Shown piece after piece: positions 33,239 through 41,542 of a DNA stretch of 64,000 nucleotides. A model generated the notes under the pieces. The model saw nothing but the letters and a program-made list of their open reading frames with translations, ran no database searches and was not told the origin of the DNA. The translations under genes and the position numbers were made by a program. Each line of letters starts with the position of its first letter. Position 1 is the first letter of the stretch. This DNA comes from Fodinibius halophilus. Its GTDB lineage: Bacteria > Bacteroidota > Rhodothermia > Balneolales > Balneolaceae. The stretch covers positions 1-64,000 of the forward strand of contig NZ_JAALLS010000024.1 of the NCBI RefSeq assembly GCF_011059105.1. Direction: 5' to 3'.

Positions 33239-34709
33239 CGCACAACGCCAACATCCGGTTGCTGCTCTTGCCAATGCCTTCGATATTATTAAGGCTAACT
33301 TCATTACTATTTTGATTCTTATCTTTGTAGGGAGTGGAGGCAAACAAGGAGATTATACTCTCTACTGGATATTTGGCACTTTTATAGCTTTGCTAATCTG
33401 GGGGGGCATCTCATGGCTTCGTTTTCGTTTCAGTGTCAACGAGGGAGAGTTGAAGATTGAACAGGGCGTATTTGTTCACAAAAAACTGTACTTAACTTCC
33501 GATCGTATACAGGTTATTGATATTACAGCCGGAGTGATTCAACGGGTATTTGGCCTGGTAGCGGTAGAGGTAAAAACAGCCGGAAGTAGTTCAAAAGAAG
33601 CAAAAATTAACGCTATCAGTCGAAAAGAGGCAGAGAAACTAAAAAAACTGCTACGCCAAGGGAGCGAGCAGCAGACTGCCACAGTCTCAGGTGAAGAAAA
33701 AGCGAATAAAACTTATACCCTTGATAATCGTGATCTTGTTATTGCAGCTACAACGTCTGGACGAATGGGAGTTGCTCTTTCAGTAGTGGGTGCAGTTTTT
33801 TCACAGCTGGATCAGGTTGTATCTGACGAACAGATTCTTCGTTTTATTGAAACCCACCTGCCTAACTTCACTTCTTTCTCTATTGTGGCTATTTCTGTTG
33901 TGGGGATGGTTTTGGCAGCCTGGGTACTCTCATTTGTTAGTACCATTATTACCTATTATGATTTTGAGGTAGAGGTACGAGAAGATGATTTGCACATATC
34001 CAAGGGGCTTTTCGAACGTAAGCAATTGACTATTCCTTTCAATCGTATTCAGGCAGTACAGGTTAAGGAGGGCATTCTGCGTCAACCGTTTGGGTATGCA
34101 GCTCTCGTGATTGAAAGTGCAGGCTATGGTGAAGATCAGGGGAATTCAAGCACACTTTTTCCTCTTATTTCCAAACAGCGCCTGCGTACCTTTATAGATG
34201 AGGTGATACCGGAGTATCATGTACCCGTGGATAAAAGGGTACAAATCAGCAAAAAAGGATTGCGAAGATATCTGTTGCGGATGGTATGGCTTTCATTGAT
34301 TATCATTGCCGTAGTTTGGAGTATGGTTCCTTATGGCGTTTACTCGTGGCTTATTTTACCGCTTATGTTACTACTGGGATATCAGCAATATCGTGATGCT
34401 GAAGTGAAATCAGGAGAAGATACCATCATTTTGAGCTGGCGGTTGTTGAAAAAAACGACAGCCATTATTAAAAAATACCGGGTACAGGCTGTAGAGATAA
34501 AACAGAATCCTTTTCAGACACGGCTTGATCTGTCGGACCTGATTGTTCATGTAGCCAGCGGTAACCAGGGACGTTCATTTAAGGTACGGGAACTATTAGA
34601 GAAACAAGCAGCTACCTATAAACATTGGTTGTCTAATGGTAATAATGAACTTCAGCAGCCATTGGAAACTGACAGTTATGAGGAAGATTCCCCGTCAGCT
34701 ATTGAGTAA
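33231..34709 (+). CDS. Large bPH2-domain membrane protein (YdbT-like)
   Basis: The 492-aa protein starts MFDAQRQHPVAALANAFDII, overlapping the stop of the YdbS-like gene. It has four or more membrane helices in pairs and three bPH2 domains. The first has GELKIEQGVFVHKKLYLTSD, the second DDLHISKGLFERKQLTIPFN with RIQAVQVKEGILRQPFGYAA, and the third RLLKKTTAIIKKYRVQAVEI. I chose the ATG at 33231 over a TTG at 33210 because the family begins in this way. Three PH modules per chain is the typical YdbT plan. The pair probably acts at the inner membrane. Confidence 0.87.
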   Translation: MFDAQRQHPVAALANAFDIIKANFITILILIFVGSGGKQGDYTLYWIFGTFIALLIWGGISWLRFRFSVNEGELKIEQGVFVHKKLYLTSDRIQVIDITAGVIQRVFGLVAVEVKTAGSSSKEAKINAISRKEAEKLKKLLRQGSEQQTATVSGEEKANKTYTLDNRDLVIAATTSGRMGVALSVVGAVFSQLDQVVSDEQILRFIETHLPNFTSFSIVAISVVGMVLAAWVLSFVSTIITYYDFEVEVREDDLHISKGLFERKQLTIPFNRIQAVQVKEGILRQPFGYAALVIESAGYGEDQGNSSTLFPLISKQRLRTFIDEVIPEYHVPVDKRVQISKKGLRRYLLRMVWLSLIIIAVVWSMVPYGVYSWLILPLMLLLGYQQYRDAEVKSGEDTIILSWRLLKKTTAIIKKYRVQAVEIKQNPFQTRLDLSDLIVHVASGNQGRSFKVRELLEKQAATYKHWLSNGNNELQQPLETDSYEEDSPSAIE

Positions 34710-34712
34710 CTG

Positions 34713-35189
34713 TTACTGGGCAAAGACGATGCTGTGATAGATCGCCAGGGTAACTATACCGAAGATAACATGTAGCCCAAGAATAAAGTAAGGCATAAGC
34801 GCTCCCCATCGCCGACCGAGTATGCCCGGATCTGAAATTGTTTTATCCTCACCGATATGGGGATGGTTTTCGGCAAGAATGCCCATCATCGAACCCACGA
34901 AGATACCGTGGCCAAAGCCCCATAAAATACCGATGGGCCAGTTGGGGGTAACAACCATCGCAGTTATTAAGAAGACATACAAAACACCCCATCCTGCCCC
35001 AATAAGAAGGTGGGCTATTACACCCACAGTATATGTTCGACTTTTATTTTGGATTCCAACAAAACGAGAACCAATGAGATAGGGGATATCCAGATCGTAA
35101 CCAAAAAGTTTGAGCAGATAGATTAGCAAGGTGAGTATGACGGCCCCTATGAAACCAGAAAATGCTGCCATTAATAAATTCGCTTCCAT
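34713..35189 (-). CDS. Four-helix membrane protein of unknown function
   Basis: The 158-aa protein has four predicted helices, about 5-28, 53-75, 80-105 and 132-155, with loops containing GSRFVGIQNKSRTYTVG and LWGFGHGIFVGSMMGI. It resembles small membrane proteins annotated with DUF6789 or DUF1440-like names but I cannot assign it. It is tail to tail with the YdbT-like gene, with 3 bp between the stop codons. Confidence 0.65.
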   Translation of the reverse strand: MEANLLMAAFSGFIGAVILTLLIYLLKLFGYDLDIPYLIGSRFVGIQNKSRTYTVGVIAHLLIGAGWGVLYVFLITAMVVTPNWPIGILWGFGHGIFVGSMMGILAENHPHIGEDKTISDPGILGRRWGALMPYFILGLHVIFGIVTLAIYHSIVFAQ

Positions 35190-35328
35190 AATTCCTCCTT
35201 TTATTTCCGATTATAATCGGTATTGCGGCTGAATATGTAACGGAGCAGCAAAAGACGAAAAAGGTAAAGCGACTCGTCTTTTACATATATGTTAAATAGT
35301 AATGGCAGGGCAGTAATGCAACAGTTTT

Positions 35329-36348
35329 TTAAGCCGTAGCCGGGCTTCCAAACTTTTTAAGTGTTTGGTAATGCGACTTAATGGCAATTCCCAACGATTC
35401 GTGGTAGTTATAGGGGACATCATACTTTTCTGCAACTTCACGAACAATATGGCTGATTTCGGGATAGTGAATGCTACACACTTTTGGAAAGAGATGGTGT
35501 TCAATTTGATAATTAAGTCCCCCGATATACCAGCATAACAGGTGATTGTCATGCGCAAAATTAGAAGTCGTTTCCAGCTGATGGACCATCCATGCATTTT
35601 CGATATTTCCATCTTCATTTTCCGTAGGGTGTTCGGTCTCTTCCACAACATGGGCCAGCTGAAAAATAACTCCCAGGATAATACCAGAAGTAAATTGGAA
35701 AATCAGAAAGCCTATAGCCAGTTGCCACCACGTAATGGGAAGCAAAAGGTAGGGTAGCACAAGCATGTACCCGTAATACATGATTTTTGTTACAAAAAGG
35801 ATAATCCATTCTTTAATAGGGTGAGTCTTGTTTTCATACGGCCCCAGGCTAGATTGCAGGAAGTATTTGTAGTCTTTCACAAAAGCCCAAAAAAGGCTGG
35901 CAAATCCATAGGCAAAAAAAGCGAGTATATGTTGGGCCCGGTGTACCGGTTTGTATTCGGCATTGGGAGACAACCGAATAAAGGCAGCTACTTCCAGATC
36001 TTCATCATGTTCATAAATATTGGTATAAGTATGATGGATGATATTGTGGGTTATTTTCCAGATATAGCTGTTGGCCCCCAACATATCAAAGGTATATCCC
36101 AGTATTTGGTTCACATACTTGTTCGGTGAGTAGGCCCCGTGCAAGGCATCATGGGATATTGAAAAGCCGATACCTGCCATGCCTATGCCTAGCAGCACAC
36201 ACAGAAGAGCCATGCCCCATAACCCAAATTGTCCACTTATGATAAGCCCATATGTTCCAAAGTAGAAGGTAAGCAAAATGATGGTTTTGGCAACCATTTG
36301 AGCATTTGCATGCTTTGAGATATTGTTTTCTTCAAAATAGGCATTCAC
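35329..36348 (-). CDS. Acyl-lipid/acyl-CoA fatty acid desaturase
   Basis: The protein has three histidine boxes of membrane desaturases: HDALHGAYS (about 66), HNIIHHTYTN (about 102) and QIEHHLFPKV (about 282), with four to five membrane helices. It should introduce a double bond into membrane fatty acids using iron and oxygen. The GTG start at 36348 is only the open frame. An upstream frame beginning ATG at 36416-36418 (MSATRISFKGTRQAKF) runs to the AAAATTTT run at 36370-36377, and one base must be dropped there to join it to ARELKQKVNAYFEENN. The family normally has this N-terminus, so the gene is either frameshifted or the sequence has a homopolymer error. Confidence 0.85.
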   Translation of the reverse strand: MNAYFEENNISKHANAQMVAKTIILLTFYFGTYGLIISGQFGLWGMALLCVLLGIGMAGIGFSISHDALHGAYSPNKYVNQILGYTFDMLGANSYIWKITHNIIHHTYTNIYEHDEDLEVAAFIRLSPNAEYKPVHRAQHILAFFAYGFASLFWAFVKDYKYFLQSSLGPYENKTHPIKEWIILFVTKIMYYGYMLVLPYLLLPITWWQLAIGFLIFQFTSGIILGVIFQLAHVVEETEHPTENEDGNIENAWMVHQLETTSNFAHDNHLLCWYIGGLNYQIEHHLFPKVCSIHYPEISHIVREVAEKYDVPYNYHESLGIAIKSHYQTLKKFGSPATA

Positions 36349-36490
36349 CTTTTGCTTCAGTTCACGCGCAAAATTTTGCTTGTCTTGTGCCCTTAAAAGA
36401 TATGCGAGTTGCTGACATTTTATGTTTATACCCTAAGCCGTGGTCCTAATTAGTAAGGGGTAATAAAACAAATTGCGAGCGGGAAAAAAA

Positions 36491-36883
36491 TTATTCCGAA
36501 CCGTTAGATGTAAAAGCCTTGTGAATAGACTTTTTGAGATGGCTCATCTGGATGGGCTTAATAAGATAGTCTACAAAATTTGTTTTTTTGGCCCGGGATA
36601 GATTGTATTGATCTGAATTACCGGTAATATAGATGACATGCACATCAGACTCTTTCCTGATCTCCTGCATCGCAGAAATACCATCGATATCATCCTTAAG
36701 CTGGATATCCATCAAAATAAGATCAGGTTCGAGATCAAAGGCATTGTCGATGGCATCTCGCCCGGTTATCACTTTGTTTAGAACATTGTGCCCGAGCTTT
36801 AAGATCATTCGTTCTAATACCATAGAGATGATCATGTCATCCTCTACGATAAGTACATTTTTTTCTGGAATAGATTCACTCAT
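36491..36883 (-). CDS. Stand-alone response regulator receiver protein
   Basis: The 130-aa protein is a CheY-like receiver domain with acidic pocket D15/D16 in LIVEDD, phosphorylation site D59 in LILMDIQL, T87 in YITG, and K109 in LIKP. There is no output domain, so it may act as a phosphorelay intermediate or by protein binding. Stand-alone receivers of this type often pair with HisKA_2 kinases, one of which lies 6 kb upstream, but the link is not proven. It lies in isolation between the desaturase and ZIP genes. Confidence 0.88.
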   Translation of the reverse strand: MSESIPEKNVLIVEDDMIISMVLERMILKLGHNVLNKVITGRDAIDNAFDLEPDLILMDIQLKDDIDGISAMQEIRKESDVHVIYITGNSDQYNLSRAKKTNFVDYLIKPIQMSHLKKSIHKAFTSNGSE

Positions 36884-36973
36884 TCGTTTTCCTTAAGACT
36901 ATCTCAAAAGTATTGTGGTATAATTCTACCATAAAGAAAATTAAGGATACGAATATAGGAAGTTTTAAACTAA

Positions 36974-37813
36974 TTATCCTAATGCAACATCTAAAATCAT
37001 CATAACACTAAAACCAACCATAGTACCAATGGTAGCGATATCAGCATTGCCCCGATGCTGTGACTCGGGAATGAGCTCTTCTACCACAACATAGATCATG
37101 GCACCGGCAGCAAAGGCCAGAGCATAAGGTAGCAAAGGTTGAATTAATAAGACCGCCGCAGCTCCTATAACAGCTGATATAGGTTCGACAATACCCGAAA
37201 GTTGGCCATACCAAAAACTCTTACCTACCGAAAGTCCTTCTCGGCGAAGGGGCATAGATACGGCAGTACCTTCCGGAAAATTTTGAATACCAATACCTAT
37301 AGCTAAGGTAACAGCACTGGCTACCGTAGCCCCACCTGCTGCTTCAATACCGGAAGCAGCGGCTCCAAAAAGCACGCCAATTGCTAATCCTTCGGGTATA
37401 TTGTGCAAGGTGATAGCCAAAACTAGTAATGTCGCCCGGCGCCAGGTAGTGGGTACGCCTTCGGCTTCTTCTACGGGTAATCCAATATGTAAGTGAGGTA
37501 GGTAGGCATCACAAATTCGAAGAAAGATACCACCGGTTAAAAATCCAATAACAGCAGGCAGCCATTCAATCATCCCTTGAGCACCGGCCATATCAATAGA
37601 AGGCACAAGCAGGGACCAAAAGCTGGCGGCGATCATAACGCCGGCGGCAAAGCCCATCATCGCATCAAGAAGTTTGTAATTTACTCGCTTCGTAAAAAAT
37701 ACGAGGGCCGCTCCCAAAGCGGTGAGAGTATAGGTGAAGGTACCGCCAATCAGGCTTTGAGTTATGGGGCCCAGGCCGTAAAAAAGATCTTTAAGTTCTG
37801 AGAGTTCGAACAT
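36974..37813 (-). CDS. ZIP family metal transporter
   Basis: The 279-aa protein has eight predicted membrane helices. The signature helix 4 has [19 protein letters not shown], with the metal-binding His and Glu, and helix 5 has [17 protein letters not shown] histidine-containing cytoplasmic loop (about 118-125) precedes helix 4. It imports divalent metals such as zinc into the cytoplasm; exact metal is unknown. Length and motifs match the bacterial ZupT/GufA-like type. It is not in an operon. Confidence 0.9.
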   Translation of the reverse strand: MFELSELKDLFYGLGPITQSLIGGTFTYTLTALGAALVFFTKRVNYKLLDAMMGFAAGVMIAASFWSLLVPSIDMAGAQGMIEWLPAVIGFLTGGIFLRICDAYLPHLHIGLPVEEAEGVPTTWRRATLLVLAITLHNIPEGLAIGVLFGAAASGIEAAGGATVASAVTLAIGIGIQNFPEGTAVSMPLRREGLSVGKSFWYGQLSGIVEPISAVIGAAAVLLIQPLLPYALAFAAGAMIYVVVEELIPESQHRGNADIATIGTMVGFSVMMILDVALG

Positions 37814-37931
37814 TGCTACTTTTAACTAACTAGACAGTGAAAATTTGATCAGCAATAATAGGAAAAGGTAAGCTAAATCAAAAGTAAAGTTTAGGCGGGG
37901 CTAAGTATGTATTGCTTTCAATCCGTATTAA

Positions 37932-38060
37932 GAGGGCTTTGCAAAACCTTTGATTTTGTCATTCTGAGCTTGTCGAAGAATCTCCAGTATCCATCTGCTG
38001 CCGTCGAGAGGGAGATCCTTCATTACATTCAGGATGACTGCCTGGTTTTGTAAAGGTCCC
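37932..38060 (-). mobile_element. 129-bp MITE-like element, copy 2
   Basis: The element is the inverted near-copy of 2168-2296 and has the same 129-bp length and CTTTGCAAAACC inner terminal repeats. Its flanks are a different 5-bp direct repeat, ATTAA (37927-37931 and 38061-38065). Two copies with different flanking duplications show that each is an independent insertion. It lies between the ZIP gene and the beta-propeller gene and contains no gene. Confidence 0.82.
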
Positions 38061-38070
38061 ATTAAGATTG

Positions 38071-39132
38071 TTACTTTGATGTTGTTTTCCAGTAGATAAT
38101 ACCGCCCGCTTGTTTACCTACTTCTATGACATCAGCGCGCTCCTGAGTGTTAAGGTTAATAACATCAACCGATCCGGCTTGTCCGCCAATGCCTTCTACA
38201 GAAATAAATGCATATTTGCTGTCGGGAGTAATACTAACACCGTGAGTGACTTTTCGGCTGTTAGCCACTTTAGCCACCTCTTCACCTGATTCCAGATCCC
38301 ATATGCCGGTGGCTGCTTCTCCTTTATAGCTGGCGACCAGGTGTTTTCCATTATTACTGACTTCCAGGTTATAGGGCGCCTTTCCTGCTTCGAAACGACG
38401 GAGAATTTTCCAGTTGTCGGTGTCAACTTCAATAATTTCATCAGAGCCGTTGCCCGCTACATAAACCAGGTTCTTTTGGGGATGCGGATCAGCCCAGGTA
38501 GGCTTAACACGGGGTAGATTGTCATCTTTTTGAGATAACGACAAACGACGGCTAAGCTTCATATTTGTGGTATTAATCTCCATAAGTTCATCGGTCATCA
38601 TCGATACATGATACTGGAATTTGCCGTTGCCAGTAATGCGAGAGCCGTGAGGCATTATACCCGTTTTTATATTTTTTATTACACTCATTGCTTCCGGATC
38701 AACAACGGAAACAGTACTGGGCTCCATATCGCCATGCAGGTTAAAGTTTACCACGTAGAGCAGGCCTGTTGCTTTTGAGGTTTCCAGGCTGGCGGGGAAC
38801 ATACCCAGTTCTGTTCGATCTATAAATTTGTTGGACCCCGTTTCAAATTTATAGAGCCAACCGTAGGGAGTTCCATGCGCAATGGAGAGATACCAATATT
38901 CTCCTTTAAGACCCACATTTATGCCGTGGGGCCCTTCTGTTTCGGTCGGGTACTGTCCTACAGGAATAATATCGCTAACAGATCCTTCTTCCGTTTCAGC
39001 ATTAAAAGCGATTTGGTAAACTTGGTCATCAGATTCTGCAGCTACATAGGCATGATAGGTTTGAGCACAGAGAGGATTTACCAAAATGGTAATAATTCCT
39101 ACAAAAATAGAACTGTATTTGATCAGCTTCAT
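38071..39132 (-). CDS. Secreted beta-propeller protein (YncE-like)
   Basis: The 353-aa protein has a signal peptide ending near NPLCA/QTY and seven-bladed beta-propeller repeats of the YncE/lactonase type (for example TKATGLLYVVNF-like phrases, KNLVYVAGNGSDEIIEVDTD, and GKHLVASYKGEAATGIWD). I use the start at 39132 since it gives a normal signal peptide. It probably binds a ligand or partner in the periplasm or at the cell surface. It lies 77 bp after an LVIVD-repeat protein in the same direction, likely in one operon. No catalytic residues are evident. Confidence 0.8.
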   Translation of the reverse strand: MKLIKYSSIFVGIITILVNPLCAQTYHAYVAAESDDQVYQIAFNAETEEGSVSDIIPVGQYPTETEGPHGINVGLKGEYWYLSIAHGTPYGWLYKFETGSNKFIDRTELGMFPASLETSKATGLLYVVNFNLHGDMEPSTVSVVDPEAMSVIKNIKTGIMPHGSRITGNGKFQYHVSMMTDELMEINTTNMKLSRRLSLSQKDDNLPRVKPTWADPHPQKNLVYVAGNGSDEIIEVDTDNWKILRRFEAGKAPYNLEVSNNGKHLVASYKGEAATGIWDLESGEEVAKVANSRKVTHGVSITPDSKYAFISVEGIGGQAGSVDVINLNTQERADVIEVGKQAGGIIYWKTTSK

Positions 39133-39209
39133 AATGGTTACATTATTCTGAGAGAAAGTAATGATGGGTACAATAAGGCTGATTATTGTGCCCATTAAAT
39201 CGCTAAAGC

Positions 39210-41225
39210 TTAATTTGTTCCTTGTGTATTACTGTCCTGTAATTTATAAGCCCAGATACCGGAGTTCCAGTCTGATACAAAGATATATCCTTTATAGGGT
39301 TGAGGCCCCCAGGTCATTGCAGCATTGGAGATGCGGCCTTCGGGATGGGTAGGAATATGTTTGGCAATTTCTCTTCCTTGTTCGTAGAGGTTGCCCATTA
39401 ATTCACCGGAGATATCGACAATACGGAGTCCGGCATTATAGTAAGCGATATAGAGCGTGTCGTCTTTAACCCAAAAGTTATGGGTGCCTGCTTCGGGAAT
39501 TTGGTAGCGCGCTACTTCTTTGGGGGCATCCCATCCGTCTTCAAATTTTACAAAATGTATCCAGCCGGCCGGTTGGGTAGGGCCGTCTTCAATATTAAGT
39601 CCATTGGGGAAGGCTTCATCGCCGGCGATAACATAGAAGTCATCCGTAGATTGACTTTTAAAAGGGAACGCAGCGTGATTCCATCCACTGGGATAGCTGT
39701 AACTGCCCAGTTTAACGGGATTATCCAAGGAACCCACCCCGGTGCTGTGTCGTTCAGGTGATTGTGCCGCTGGGGTACTTCCCACATCTACAGCAACAAT
39801 ACCATCATCCCAATTCGAAGAATAAGCGATACCGTTTTCAACCCACACATCATGAATGGAATGGCCGGGCGTATCAAGTTCAAAACGGCTTACTGTTGTT
39901 GGATTTTTGGGATCACTGATATCGATAATATCATATCGGCGTCCGTTATTTACGGCAAAAACATGATCCTTATAAATAAACGCATTGTGCACGCCACCGG
40001 TAAGTCCTTTTGTGTATTCCGAAATAATACTCACATTGTGCGGGTCGCTAACATCGAGTATGACAATTCCATTTTTGCGATCAGATGCCCCTTCGCGTGT
40101 AATCACACCAATACGACCGTCTTTAGATATTTTTACGTCATTGACCGTTCGGGCATCAACGGTAACGGTATCTATGATGGACATATTTGCCGGATCGCTG
40201 ACATCCCAAAAATAGGCCTCTCCATTGCCTCCCCACGTACCGGTAATAGCATAATCGCCTCCATCAACTCCTTCCCAAACCCAAAGGTCAGAGGTGTGAA
40301 CGTCACTAATAATACCTTTGCCAACTACTTGTAGCTCTTGTTGAACATTGCGAGCATTAACACGGATGGTACTTTCTGATACGGCAGAACCGGATTTCGC
40401 GGTGATGGTATATAATCCCGGCTGATTGGCAACAAAGCGGCCGTCAGGTTGAATTTGACCGGCTGCCGCTTCGCCGAGATTGTCATCGGTTTGCGAGATA
40501 AAAGAATATTGCACAGGAGCATCGTTAACTGCTTTTCCGTTCTTATTTTTAGGGATCGCTTTAAAATGCACGACATCACCAGTTCGGACCGGAGACTTTT
40601 CATGATCCAGAGTAATGGAAGTTACAGGGTTTTCAATAACGGTAACTTCCCAGCTTGCACTCACCTCTTTTGCAGTGGCCGTAATGGTCGTTGTTCCCGG
40701 TTTCTTAGATTGTAAACGTTCAAATTGGTCTACATAAGCAACATTGCTATTAGAAGAGGAGAATTCGACCTCTACATTTTCTCTGTTAAATCCTTTAGCA
40801 TCTGTGATCTTGTATGCTACAGAGAGAGCGGTTTTGGTGTATACCTTTTTCGGCATCTTAACAAACTTGATGTCCGTAACCGGGGGATAGGCAACATCAA
40901 CCGTTAATTTTTTGGTGAGCCTGTCATCATTTGGAGCCATGGCATAGGCAATGATTTCAAAAGTTCCCGGTTTTAATGCTTTCAGTTTTCCATCAGAAGA
41001 GACAGAAACACTTTTAGAGTTGCGTGAGTAGAATGCAACAGAATCCTGAACGGTGTTTCCATCGGGATCCAGAATGCTGCCATTTATTGTTGTAGTGTCA
41101 TCGACCTCGAGGCTCAGCGTTGAAGGTTGTAGAACAATTTGATACGAACTGTCTTGAGCCCACGTCGGTACCGTAATAAGGGCTATAAAGCAGAGAGTGA
41201 TGGCAAGAGAAATCGCTTTTTTCAT
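39210..41225 (-). CDS. Secreted protein with Big-type Ig-like domains and LVIVD repeats
   Basis: The 671-aa protein has a signal peptide ending at TWAQ. Three immunoglobulin-like Big_2 domains follow (about 30-120, 115-205, 205-295), with repeated phrases such as LKALKPGTFEIIAYA, LQSKKPGTTTITATA and VANQPGLYTITAKSG. The second half (about 300-660) is a beta-propeller of LVIVD repeats, including WDVSDPANMSIIDTV, LDVSDPHNVSIISEY and IDISDPKNPTTVSRF. It is likely exposed at the cell surface. The YncE-like gene downstream probably forms a pair with it. Function is unknown; adhesion or ligand binding is plausible. Confidence 0.82.
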   Translation of the reverse strand: MKKAISLAITLCFIALITVPTWAQDSSYQIVLQPSTLSLEVDDTTTINGSILDPDGNTVQDSVAFYSRNSKSVSVSSDGKLKALKPGTFEIIAYAMAPNDDRLTKKLTVDVAYPPVTDIKFVKMPKKVYTKTALSVAYKITDAKGFNRENVEVEFSSSNSNVAYVDQFERLQSKKPGTTTITATAKEVSASWEVTVIENPVTSITLDHEKSPVRTGDVVHFKAIPKNKNGKAVNDAPVQYSFISQTDDNLGEAAAGQIQPDGRFVANQPGLYTITAKSGSAVSESTIRVNARNVQQELQVVGKGIISDVHTSDLWVWEGVDGGDYAITGTWGGNGEAYFWDVSDPANMSIIDTVTVDARTVNDVKISKDGRIGVITREGASDRKNGIVILDVSDPHNVSIISEYTKGLTGGVHNAFIYKDHVFAVNNGRRYDIIDISDPKNPTTVSRFELDTPGHSIHDVWVENGIAYSSNWDDGIVAVDVGSTPAAQSPERHSTGVGSLDNPVKLGSYSYPSGWNHAAFPFKSQSTDDFYVIAGDEAFPNGLNIEDGPTQPAGWIHFVKFEDGWDAPKEVARYQIPEAGTHNFWVKDDTLYIAYYNAGLRIVDISGELMGNLYEQGREIAKHIPTHPEGRISNAAMTWGPQPYKGYIFVSDWNSGIWAYKLQDSNTQGTN

Positions 41226-41542
41226 AGGAACAGGTTTTAATGTGTAATTTGTGGTCAAGTAAGTGAAATTTGGGACGAAAATGAAGCTGAAAATTTCGCT
41301 GAGCCTGATTCATCCCCATCCCTTACGTTCTTTTACATTTATAAAGAGATATAATCCAATATGCTGTAATACTCCATCTTTCGTAAAGATATTGGCTGTT
41401 TATTGTAGCGGTTTTTGCTTACCTTCTTTCATTTGATTTTCCTGTGAAATAAAGCAGTACAAATCTCTTTTTTAGAGAATGGTTTCAGCTGCTTCACTGT
41501 TACCCAAACCAATACGATTTTAAAACTAAATCATTGCTTTCA
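41226..41542. other. gcvP: Divergent intergenic region between the LVIVD protein gene and gcvP
   Basis: This 317-bp AT-rich stretch must contain the promoters for both divergent genes. I see no convincing TAnnTTTG with a -33 partner. No tandem-aptamer glycine riboswitch pattern could be recognised by eye, although this is the place where such an element would be expected in some bacteria. Confidence 0.5.

Noticed and set aside
41226-41542. Glycine riboswitch before gcvP
   Set aside because: No tandem aptamer-like conserved bases or terminator/antiterminator pair could be identified by eye; an Rfam covariance search would settle this.
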